Below, piece by piece: positions 12,701-24,500 of a stretch of 64,000 nt of DNA. Below the pieces are notes generated by a model, which made no database searches, was not told the DNA's origin, and saw only the letters and a list, made by a program, of their open reading frames with translations. This DNA comes from Ciona savignyi (Eukaryota; Chordata; Ascidiacea; Phlebobranchia; Cionidae): positions 904,267-968,266 of the forward strand of contig CH002901.1 of NCBI GenBank assembly GCA_000149265.1. Direction: 5' to 3'. Each line of letters starts with the position of its first letter. The stretch's first letter is position 1. A program made the position numbers and the translations under genes.

Positions 12701-15700
12701 ACTTAGCACTAACAGTCATATTATGTGTTTCACAATAAACTAAACGGGTTTTCTAAATGCTATTAATAACATGAATTGATAGTTATGCTTCCACTAAAGT
12801 AGCAAGGTGTTATTGCATTAGTATACTAGTAACTGGGTATTAAATAAAAAGTAATTGCTGTAATCCAAAGTGTTAAATTAAAAAAAAAAAAACTACATCA
12901 TAAAAAGAAAAGTAATAACATTGTTTATATGGGAAGCGAATATTGATATTGTTATCTAGCGAAATGTTAATATCGAAAACGGGCCGGGGCCCATTTTAGA
13001 CTGCACCCTTGTCTAAAATGGGCCACTAACGAAATATTTTTCTTTGTTGATAAAATATATTTAACAAGAATTATTAGAAAGTTAACATGTTATGTGTGAA
13101 GACTTTGGTATTAGGTGACACCACATGAAAAACTTAAGTCCAGCGGGCTTTATATCAGTAAAAAATCCGATTTGCAACTAAAGGGCCCATTTTACCCACT
13201 CTTTCCCCTATAGAGTATTTTATATAAGCATTGTAGAATCACCCTGCAGCATGTTCGTAGGTTTATATTAGCTCATACTTTTAGTTTGCTTAAAGAATTA
13301 TACTTTTATACTTCGCGGTAGCTAGTTCACGCCAGTTCATTTAGAGCACGACATTTAGAGACCGCAGTAGGAAACCTCACCTGAAAGTTCAAGCCGTCGA
13401 TAATCACATCAATACGGGCTCTGGTATGGGTGATGTCGTGGACCTGGAACCGGATCCCCTTTCCACTGAACCTTATCGGCGTTGTTACCGGTACAGTGAA
13501 AGGTTGCGCCCCGACAGGAATAAAGGTTACATTGTATGGACGTACCTGTACGAAGATAAACAACATATAGACTGCTACTATATTATTATGGAAAATAAAC
13601 CGGGGCCAATATTTGGGAAGCATTCATTTAGTATAGAATCGGCTTGTGTATTATTTTAAAAATTTAAAACCGCCGCACTTGCACACTGGTGTGCGTTAGA
13701 TGTAGTTTTTGCAGGAGCAATGGAATTTTCGGTTGTACAATCGTGTGGTCGAATGGTTAACGCGACCGACACATATACCGACAGATATACAAAAACAGTG
13801 GTTGTAACAACCCCTAACCTATTTCGAAACTTAGTCCTGTAAAATAACATACATCATATACCATCGGAAATGTAGCGAGGACTTTCGGATTTGGTCTTGT
13901 GTTTATAATTACCTCTTATAATTACCTCTCCATAATTACATCTCCAGAAATATAACACGATAAATAGCAGCGGCTTTAAGCATAATTTACTCATTTCATA
14001 ACAATGTCAAGGATGGTAAGACTTACAATTATTTTGAACTTTTGCTGCGGTATGTGTATGTACAAGTTCGAGATGTAGGTTCGATTCGGCTTCATCGAGC
14101 CAGGCGGTGCGGCCACTGCTACGATGTCCCCGTTTACCGTTAAATTCTGTGTTGGGTCGTAGAGAAGGTTGTATACCTGGAGACAGCGGGTGACAACTTG
14201 TGTTTAATCAGGTCCCGGGCCAATGATTTAGTTTACAACCCTGATCAGTTGTGTTTTATAAGTAATTTTTATTTTTTAATGATAGTTTAACAGGCAACGA
14301 TGTAGATATATTGATATTAGCTTTGTTAAATCGTCCTATTATTTAATAATACTTCAACAAGCAAGAATACAGATATATGGATATTAGCTTTGGTAAATCG
14401 TGCACCAGCGTACACATAAGAATGCATGTTGGATAATTATCTTGACATTGATGTACGTACCTCGCCGTCTTCTCCGTCCCAATTAAAACAAAGGTTTATT
14501 TTGGGAGTTAGGGGAACTATGAAATGAGGATCTCCAGAAAATCCTCCTTTACTTTCGCTGGACACTCGAGCGGGAGGAGCAAAATCCAAGGCTAGCTCTG
14601 GTCGCCTCATTTTCTTTCTACTCGTATACACAAGTTTCGCTTCTTCTTCCAGCCGTTTTTCCGCTTCGATTCTTTTTTTCTCCGCCTCCGCCTCCTTCCT
14701 AAGCTTCGCTTCGATCCTTTTCCGATCTTCGGGTCGAACCACCACCAGCGAGGTTAATGGCGTCACAAAGTTATGTCTGTGGGGAAGCCATTTTTATGTG
14801 ACTAAAGGTGCGAAAAAGAAAACTATTTTAAAGCGTTGATGTAGAAATTCATAATTTAAATTTAAAAGCATGCAGTCATTAGTATCGGACATGTGCACTG
14901 CCAGTTTATAGCGATTCCAATGTCTAATGGACAGTTGTTTTATGAAAGTACAAAATTCATCAATGCGAAGGTTTGAAATTTAGGTAGGAATAAATACATT
15001 TAACAATATACAGTGCATAAGTTTATGTCCAGGGCTAACTAGATATATTTACTTTAGTGACATATTCAGTGCTTCTTCTCTCAATGCTTCTTTCAATGTG
15101 GCATTCGACGCAATGTTCGCACCCTTTAGTAGCTCTTTTACTTTGAGAAATGCCCACACTCTCTCCGTGAAATTCGCAATCTGCAGACATATATAAAGTC
15201 ATAGATTATTTGGCACACATGTTTGCAATGCGTGTGCTCACCGAATGTGGAGACTCCGCAATCCTGGAGGTCTCCGTCGGGTCTAAATCAAAGTCAATTT
15301 CAAAGTCGTTGTCGAAAGATCGCCCTCGTAACTGCAATTTTTTAAACAAAAGGTTTATGCCAACGCGAAACACATCGTCAACAATATTTAATACTAAACA
15401 TCGAATTTATGTATAACAATCCGCTTTTCAAATATTAATAAATACATGATCCTTTCATGTTTAATCCCTGCAGGCCCTTATCTACGTAGATAAGATATAC
15501 TTAATGGACGTTTCTTCTAATAGAACTAAATTGCTTAAACTGTATGTTTATTCCTACATTTTCTGATTGTTCCTACTTTTTCTGATTATAACGAGAATTC
15601 AAAGAGATTAATGGAAAGGGGGGATTCAAAGAGATAGATGGAAAGGGGTTTGTTTTTTTAAATGTAACCGACCTTTCCGCTTATTTGCCTTCGTGGTCTG

Positions 15701-18700
15701 CTTTCTCCATTCTCGCCCAAGTCCAGCAAATCCTCTCCTTCCAAAATCCTACCGGCAACCACCATCTCTGACCCGGAAAACAAGATGTCCAAGTCGTTGG
15801 TCGTGACGTCTTCAATTTTATCCGACAGATATTCAACAGAGACATCGGTGAGGACGGGAGAAGATATTTCGTCGAAGAAATTTCGAATCTGAAATGTAAA
15901 AATCGTGAAAGAAAATATCAATTCGTTAATACAACATAACGAAAATATGCGATATTTTAACAAAAGAAAGTAAGGGATAACTATTATTTACCTGTTAGCA
16001 GTCAGAATTGTGACTTTTTTGTATATATTGTTTCTTAATCAAAGTATATATAGTTACGATTTCTATTAACAAACAACCAACTAACATTTGTTACTTGATG
16101 GGAAGTAGCGAAAATATAGGCCTGTGAAAGATTATAAGGCTTATGTAAGATGAAAACAAATTACAGTAGCGCATAATAATAGTTTTTAACTTCTTCTAAG
16201 TGGTGACCACAGAGCCATATATAGAGAAAAGCAAAATTTATGTTAACAGATTTTATGTCCAACTTGGACGGACAATGCAAAATTTTAAAACAATCCATTT
16301 AAATTAAATGCATACTGTCGAGTGTGGGAAGATGTTTTTCCATTTTAGGCATTGGCAGATTACTCATACTATTTTAAGTCGCTATTAACAGCCACCATAC
16401 ACAGTTCGTAATCACAAAAACCGACCATTTTCTAATAAATAAAAGGTCGGTCTAAGAATACTTGTAAACTAATGGCATGCTAATACACATACATTTAACC
16501 TTAAATTATAACAAAGCATGCCATTAATTTGACGCATTACAGAGAATCATCCATAGTTAGTTTAGTTTAAGACTTAATTTGCGGTAGTTTAACATAAATT
16601 TTAGTGCGCTTTTACCTCAAATATTTTGGATTAATAATAACGTCATTATATTCTAAACATGCGATGCGTACATGAGGCTACTAAAGTAATAATACTAGTT
16701 GGGCACTTATTGCGGATATAAATTAATAGCTTAAATAAAATGATGCAGTCTAAATAAAATTGTACGACTTAAGCAAACCAATATATATATTAATTCCCTC
16801 GTCGACATCAACCTAACACACAGTATCTAGTTTGAATGTCGATATCCTTAAATCGATGAGTTAGTGAATTTGTTTAACCGTGATCTTTACAGAATATTAT
16901 TTATAAGGGCAGCTAGTGTGGTAGCCCTGTTTCTGGATATATTTATCAGTAGTTTATGGTCAAGGTAATTAACATATAGAACGGAGTATTCATAGGCACA
17001 ACGATGACTTTTTATCAAGAAACGAACCTGGGTAGCTGCATCTAAACTCTCAAACACCCGTCTCGACACACCTCCGTTCAATGCGGCGAGCTTATCGAGA
17101 AACCGCATGTCAACCAAAGAACCGAATCCCATAGTGTGTAGGTTTACTCTTTCCCCGTTGATTGCTTCGATCCGGGAAATGATACCGTCCGTACCAACTT
17201 TATCTTCTGTGGGTCTAGTACAACATGGTTGTTATTGCGATTCTTGATTCTGTATGGCTATGCAATGCGGGTTAAGCTGATACTATTATCCCGTTCCAGT
17301 TTTGTAAATAAGTTGTTTAAAACCCACACACTGCAATATCTGCAATAGCCCAGCTCGGCAGTTTTTTCTGAGGTTTTGTCTACCGACTTTTTATTAAGGT
17401 TGCCGTTATTCCCTAATAAACATAAATATTCTATCTTAATAATTTGGTGATAACGATCATGATGTTGCGTTTTCTGTACGTGTGCACTGCTGGATAGAGT
17501 CGAGAACTGATTTACATTTATCAGAGACCTTAAATCTAAGAACAGTTTTCGATGCAAATAGCCCAGCAACAATTTGTTTAACTTTTGGTTACATGCAACT
17601 GCAATGTTTGTTTCCCCTTTCGTATTATACCAAATAACAGGTTTTGAAATAATTATTCAAATATAAACATTGATGAACCTTCCGTCGGTAAGGAAAACGA
17701 TCATCTTGGCATAGTTGGACAATTCAGTTTCTGTCTCTGTCGCCCTCTTGCGGATGAAGTGGCTTGTGGGTACTTCAGGTTGAATGGGAATCGGGGTTGC
17801 GGGCACAGTGGTCGTTTCCGGGAGTGTGGCATTTTCTAAAATTACGAGGGGTGACAAATATTTCTTATACTTTGAGATGATTCATGCTTTAAAGGTTTCC
17901 TCGAAATTTTAAATCTTGTTCATCAAGAATTTCAAATAATATACACTAAAGCGATTAATTTAAGTGAGTTTGTGTACAATACATAGCGCCCACAGGAACA
18001 CGTTCTTCAAGCAATGTCCTCATAGCTCAATTACTCAGCAAAAACGTAGAGCAGTCAGACCGGCTCCGACACACACTTACCGGGCAGTGGAGGCAAGTAT
18101 GGCTCCAGAATAGCGAATGCGGTTTGGAGAGCAACCAGCATGTTTGTGCCGCCCCTGGCAGTCGCGGCGTTGACGAAAGCAGTCGCGTCAGCCACGCTTC
18201 GGGGGGATGCAGTTGACAGCACCTCGCTTATCCAAGGCTCGGCAGTATCACCAAACAACACCAAGTTAAAATGGTCCTGTATTTACATAGAGCGTCGGCA
18301 ATGCAAATTTTGTGGGCAGTATGCTTCGAATAAAATTTAGTTGTTTATGTAGATCAGGATGTTTTTGTTTTTGTTTTAGATAATCAGAATATTTAAAACT
18401 TTTCGTTAAGTCTAAATTCTCAGGAAATATTGCTAAAATATAGAATTCACAAAATTAATAGGCGAAATGAACATGCTAATTTAAATGAGCGACTTGTCTA
18501 TATATCTTATGATCAAAGTCCGTAATAAATATAAAGTAGGTTCAGCTCAACTGTTATTGTTTACTCGTCGATTGACCACAGGATTTGATTTTAAGCAAAG
18601 CAACACAAATACAAAATGCACAAGACAACCATGTTGAAGCGTTTGACGAAAAAAATAAGAGACTAAAGAAAAAATATCGGACAAAAACAATATGTTTCTT

Positions 18701-21551
18701 TTTTGAGGGGGTCCATTATGACTGACTACGGAGATTAAGGAGTTATATTACACCGGTACTTTTTAACAAAGATTTTAAAGTGGAATACTCACTGGATCTT
18801 CTTAAGTACTGAGTTTAGTACTCTTTGTTTTAATTTTGTCATTGTTGATTAAGATAATTCTGCGAATTTACTCTTTTGTAATATTAATTATAACGGACAC
18901 GTATGTTTTGTAAGTGCCAAATTGCTTGTTTTTATTAATTTTTTATTACTATTGCCGTTATTCACCGCTTCTTTTAAATGTAATAATCGTGTTAACTGAT
19001 CTCTTTACTGTAACAAAGTAGCAAAAAACTAAAATAAACAAGATTTAACGTCCAACCTCCGGATTTAAAGATCTCAACGATCCAGCGATGGCTTGTTTCA
19101 TTTGCTTGAGTTTGTAGCCGAACATGGATCCCGAGGTGTCAATTACAAACACAACTAGTTTGGGGAATGGGGCGAGAGAAGGCGGAGCGAAGTGATGAGA
19201 GAAAAATCTGTTAATAAAATGTGAAAAAAATAGATTTTCTAAATCGACAGTCAAAACGCATAGTAAAAAAACATAAAAATACAAAACATTCTCCGGCTAA
19301 CTGGTGGATACAGCTTGTTTGGTAGTACTTAAGATTGTGTGTCTGCCAATTCTCTAATGTGTTGCATTAGCTCTTGTGTGGCTGAACGGCTACCGCAACC
19401 GACTAACATTAAAGACAACCCAAAAATGAACCTAATTTGGGGCATAGACCTGGGTTCAAAGATACAACAGAACACCAATCCAGGAATTACGCGTTTAAAA
19501 CCAGGCGCGTCGTGAAAATAAATTGCTTACCCGTTATTGACTGCAATATCTCCAAAGACCTGACTTCGATCGACGTCATATTTGACTTGAAATGTTCCGG
19601 ACAAGCCAAGAGGGGAGAATTCGGTTTGTTGGGTTATAGTCGGGGAGTATCTAACGTGGGCATGTCTTCTATCCCGTCTAAAATTAACATAAACATAATT
19701 TAGGTATAAAGGATGAAGTGTGAATGTGTCTGTATTTAGTTTATGATTATAAAATTAAACAGTAAATTTAAATAATATTTAGAAAATTAAAGAGGCTTGT
19801 TAACACGTTTTCACAACTTTTTTTTATTATTTTTTTTATTTTTCTATTTTACTGGCCTCAGTTTTGATGCCATGATTGGCTCGTCACTCAGACCGTTTTT
19901 ATATTTGTATTTGGTATATGAATCGGTCGAGGTAATCATTCGGCCCGCGACCGTTCACGTTTTCACAACTTTTTTTTTACCGAGCCAAGTTTCGAACCCA
20001 TGATGGGCTATTTACAATGACCGTTTTTTTTGTATAGGAGTAGGTATATGAAGCGGTCGCGGTAATCATTCAGCCCACGACCGTTCACGTTTTCACAACT
20101 TACCCGAAACGGATAGTTGACCCAGGGGCGACATCTAGCTCCGATATTATATTTACTTGCTCGGTTTTCAATGGCGGTACTCGAACAAATCTTATTGGGT
20201 TTTGCTCCACAATATGAACGTCAACTGTCAGGTGATGGACCGGTTGATCTGGACTGATTGTCACTGCATATTCATACTCTCCTCTTATCTAAACATTGTA
20301 GTTGGATCGGTTTATCTCTATACCATTTATTTGAATGGAAAACCTACAACTTCAGCTGATAAATATATATATATATATAAAGGTGGGTAAGTGAACTTAA
20401 GAACCTAAAAACAGCAATATATAGTTCTTTAATGAGTGGTTTATATATGGCATTCTCTTTTGCTTGAGCCACGCGTATTGTTTTTACATTAAGGGGATCT
20501 AAGTCGAAACCTTCGGTTCCCAAGCTATGCGACTACAGAAGTCTAAGTGATAATCAATTTTACTTACTCTGCGTAGTAGCTGTTGATAAGTGAATTGAAA
20601 TGTGACAACTTCTCTCGGTGAGACGAACAGGCTGGTTTTAAAGGCTCGGGTTGACGTGTCGCGTGCAGCAACGTGACCGGCAGTCTTTCCTGTTTTCTTT
20701 GCCTGTTCAACACGTAATCTGTATGTTATTCATATCCTTCCAAATACGTTAGGATATCAAAGTGAAAAAGTGACACGAACCTTTCATCCTACATAGGCGT
20801 AACAACGTATGACGGTTATGAGGTAAAAGGATGAGGGCCGTTTTGAAAAGGTTTTGGACTGCCATTCCGACGCCTCAATTGTGCGGTTGTAACCCGGATC
20901 AAGGCGGTAAACGTCCCCATGATCCGGTTAATTCCATGAGGTCGTTTAAAATTTAATTACATTTCCATCGTGTGCAACACTTAGTAATTTCTCCGGCAAT
21001 TTTGGAAAGCGGTGTTGAGTATCCTAGTTTACTCAACGTCAAGTTAAGATAAGTAAACCCCCGAACAAACCTCTTTGTATATTTTCTTCGCCTTTTCCTT
21101 CGTTTCAATGCTCCCGACTATCGTTTCATTGGCGGTGGCCATCGTTAGATTGACAATATAAGCATCGGAGGGAAGTAAAATGTGGAATTCAGCCTCCCTT
21201 CCTATGTCGGCGTTGTTTGTAACTATCGATGTCACCACTGTTTCCGCGTATCTGAGTAAGTTTATCCCGAACGTTAGAAAATGTCACAGTGATATGTTGC
21301 TCTCATACTATTGTGTAAAAAAAGATTACATTAAAGAAAAACAAACTCTTTTTATGGTTTAAGTTCTTTTGTTGTAACCGAAAGTAATTCACAATAAAAC
21401 TCGCAATACTAGATGGCGGTATAGAGTTCTAGTGTTTACCTTCCATTGATTGTACCGACAATTGCAAGCGAGTTCACGTGAGGTCTTTTCTTCTGCCCAA
21501 CCACCACAGTACAAACACCATACTGGAAAGATTCACGACGATATCCATGCA
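6734..21551 (-). CDS. C-terminal module of the fusion: inter-alpha-trypsin inhibitor heavy chain-like (exons 12-28)
   Basis: Domain order matches vertebrate ITIH proteins. VIT runs from SLAIVGTINGRYAETVVTS to GKTAGHV and VVTFQFTYQQLLRR. It is followed by PVHHLTVDVHIVE, then VWA (HHFAPPSL...VVFVIDTSGSM, FNLVLFGD, GGTNM, KMIVFLTDG, TMGFGS, AATQ), FSGSEMVVAGR, ERVWAFLKVKELL, NFVTPLTSL, DPHFIVPL and the ITI C-terminal domain (QNLTVNGD, LHRNN, GVIGQFLN). It ends with VTRTKKKLP...ECWFARNN and a stop at 6736-6734. In vertebrate ITIHs the chain is cut at the Asp-Pro of DPHF and the Asp becomes esterified to chondroitin sulfate, which allows transfer to hyaluronan. The motif is intact here. No in-frame Met or signal peptide opens this half, which is the main argument for reading it as part of the larger gene. 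Intron 26 is 5.96 kb and hosts another gene. Confidence 0.88.
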
Positions 21552-24500
21552 CTGCGAGAATAAAATATAACTAATGCAAAAGCTGTAGGTTAAAATTATC
21601 AACAAATGAGGGAAGAAACTGGGATTGACTTGCATATATCCAGATAAGTGTAACCCTACTATTTCAGCATCTTAACCCGCACCGTCGACAACCCAACATC
21701 TACAAGTCGGTGGTTGCTGGAACAACTCTACAAGACCATATCATATTTAACATCCTGTGCAGCAGGAGGCCGTGTTTTTAAAACCACTTTGTACTGGCTT
21801 GTGATACACTGTGCTTATTTTCGCCTCGTGCAATACTGGCGCCAATAAAATCAGTTGAATCAAATCAGGTTTAGTTGAAGGTTTGTTTTATGACCGAAAG
21901 TAATGCAAACGAACCTGTTGCTGTTAATATCGTAGCAAGTCCGTCTTGGGTAGACTCGGGAGCTTGGAGGATAACAGTGAAAACACGACTTTCACCTGTG
22001 GCGATGTGCCTATGTTTAGGTCTGGTATTGGAGGAGAATCCTTTAGTGTCAGCGACGCTGAAGACAAACGAATCCTGGACAAAATGGAAAACAAGATTAT
22101 CTAAGGCACGTCGAAATAATAAAACAAAAAAAGATTAAAAAGTCGATGAAAATGCCTACCAGAGCAACAATGTTTTACTAATAAATATATATGCAGCCAC
22201 TCCGGCATACGCTGGTTCAGCGTTTGAATTTACAGTTCAAAATCTCTTTTTATAATCACGTTTATTATTTTTTCCCGAGCTGTCGTTAACTTTTGATATC
22301 GGGCAGCGGGAAGTGACAGTCTTCTCTTTGACACCCGGACCACCCTGGTCGAACGTGCTCAAGTGAAAAAACGGCTCTTACATTTGCCCCATTGTTTGTG
22401 ACCGTAATATTGGCTTGCGTCCTGACCCCTGCTCTGAAGACAAGGTCACTGAGGTCACACTCGACTAACACACGCGACGGAGATATCAGTCGAGGAATAA
22501 GCCTCCGGAAACTGTTGCCTGAGATAAAAAAATAGATTTAAAAAGAGTCAGCCTATAAGCAGACATAAACAGGCTAAAAATACTGTACTTAATCAAATAT
22601 ATTACGTTCTGGTGGTATTTGACCAGGCGTGGTCAGGCCTTTGTCGAATGTTTAACTTAAACAATATGACCACTTTGGCCGTAATGGGGAGGGCACTTTT
22701 ATACTTGACTGTAAAATTACCTTCACATTAAACCACGAGTTTACAAAGTAGTAACAATACGATTCGGTTGGTCAAAACTCTTATCAGATTTTCGTTTCGA
22801 GTTCAGTGAATAGGGCTGACATACTATGCCCACAAACCTGTTGCGGATTAGATGGTTTCAGCGGCCTGAAACATGGGCAGCAGGGCATGTTGAACCAGGA
22901 CTCTCTCGCTATTAAGTGTAACGAAATATCTTAAACTCGTAACCACGAAATGCACAGGAAACGAGCGTTTTACGTTAGAAGGCCAAAACAAAATTGCCTC
23001 ATTAACTTTATACTTCGCCTGAGTGGCATTTTTCAATGTGGCATTAACTTTTCTACGCGTTGAAGGCTGTTACCCGGTGCTGTTGTTTCTCTCTACCATG
23101 GCAAGCGTTACTTTGTGTTTGCTAACAGCACCATGACCGTATGTAAACAGTTTATTACTAAAGGTAAACAACCCGAAAAGAAAACTAAAATTAACCAAGC
23201 CTTTGTTTCGGTCTTGATGGAAATTGAGTATCGTCCTAATTGAGAAAATGGCAACTATGCTCAGGTGCATGCGAACGCATATTTGTGTTAAGACAGTTTT
23301 GATGGAAAATGTTATGTCGACAAACGAATGCTCTCTGACCAGGTGCTGTTGCGGCCATGTTGAATTGATAGCATTTAATCTGTCAAGCAGCGATTGCCGC
23401 TGTAAACATAAGCGACGATGTTGAACACGCGAATAAACAAGTTTCTGTGCGGAATACAAGAAACGTAGATCCAGGAACCCGGCAGGATGGGAATGCCGCG
23501 ATCAGCGACGGTTGCTATTTCGGTGAGGAAAAAAGCTGTTTAGACGTCACGAACTAGTGGCATAAATGACACGGATATCATGTTGCAATCAACACTTTTC
23601 GGTCTGGTAGTTGCACGATCAAAATCCTGTAGGATGTAATGTCGATGAACCGTTGGTTTGAACTTGACTGATACCACACCACTCGACAGGCAAGGGTTAG
23701 TGTAGGTTGTTTGGTAACTTGTTAACAACCTCCTTATCTTTACTACTCGTGTATATTATGTTCGGCTGTAATTCACGGCACTGTTTACAGGTACCAATTG
23801 CACTAACCAAGTTTAAAGGAAAACGCAGTTCGTAAATACTTTAACATAGTTCTGACTTTGGCGTGGTCTCAAGAACGCCACCCCACCGCAACAGTGTCGA
23901 TATAACTCAAAAGCAATGTTCCCTTTCGCAAACAAAGCCCTGCGGTGTGGGAAACTTCCGCCGCTCTTTTCAAAAGATAGATTCGTCCAATTATTCCGCC
24001 CCAGCTGCTAACGCGATGCGCTATCTTTAGAAACTAGAAACCAAGTAATCTAATTAAAGGCCCGCAAGTATATGTGGTAATGCCCTCGACATACAAAAGT
24101 CTGCAGAAACATGTAATTCCAGCTGAATTTTTGTATCGAATGCTCCGTGGACGTCGATATAATATCGGTATTTAAACGCTACTAGTTCCAACGTTTGATA
24201 AACAAGCGTGCGGTCTGGAGCAGAAGTAGCGCGTTCAGCGGGGGTGTAATTCCTGTGGTGTACCACACTTATCCGCCTTGAAGCTGCTTCCTTATTGTTA
24301 AGGAGATCGAAAGCCAGGTCTTTCATGGCCATCGAAACCTCTCCATTCAGTGCTTGTAATTTGATCAAGCGTTTAATTGGGGGTTGCTTGGGAAAGTAGA
24401 CCATCCAGTACAGAAGCAAACGCCTTTTACATTCGGAAAGCACCTGTTCCCCAGAGAATACCAATTTCAACTCGGGGATTAAACTCCGTTTGGCCAAACC

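Larger units (their letters stand above)
7421..13380. other. Intron 26 of the VWA/ITIH gene (5.96 kb)
   Basis: This is by far the longest intron of the host gene. It contains the nested cationic-protein gene (10345-11014, +) and a 0.95-kb terminal-inverted-repeat element (12257-13208). An open frame at 11624-11851 (+, 75 codons) lies 610 nt past the nested gene. It has no recognisable domain and no clear splice context, so I do not call it a gene. The rest (7421-10240) shows nothing I can support. Confidence 0.6.

Noticed and set aside
19804..20101. Repeat-spacer-repeat pattern reminiscent of a small CRISPR array
   Set aside because: The spacers are two copies of the same SINE and the host is an animal gene intron.
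20157..20288. Shorter version of ITIH exon 15 ending at a GTAAAT donor
   Set aside because: It leaves the wrong phase for exon 16. Reading on to the GTAAGT donor at 20103 restores the frame.
21440..21551. Alternative start MDIVVNLSSMVFVLWWLG in exon 12 that looks like a signal peptide
   Set aside because: It lies in a different frame from the VIT domain encoded by the same exon.
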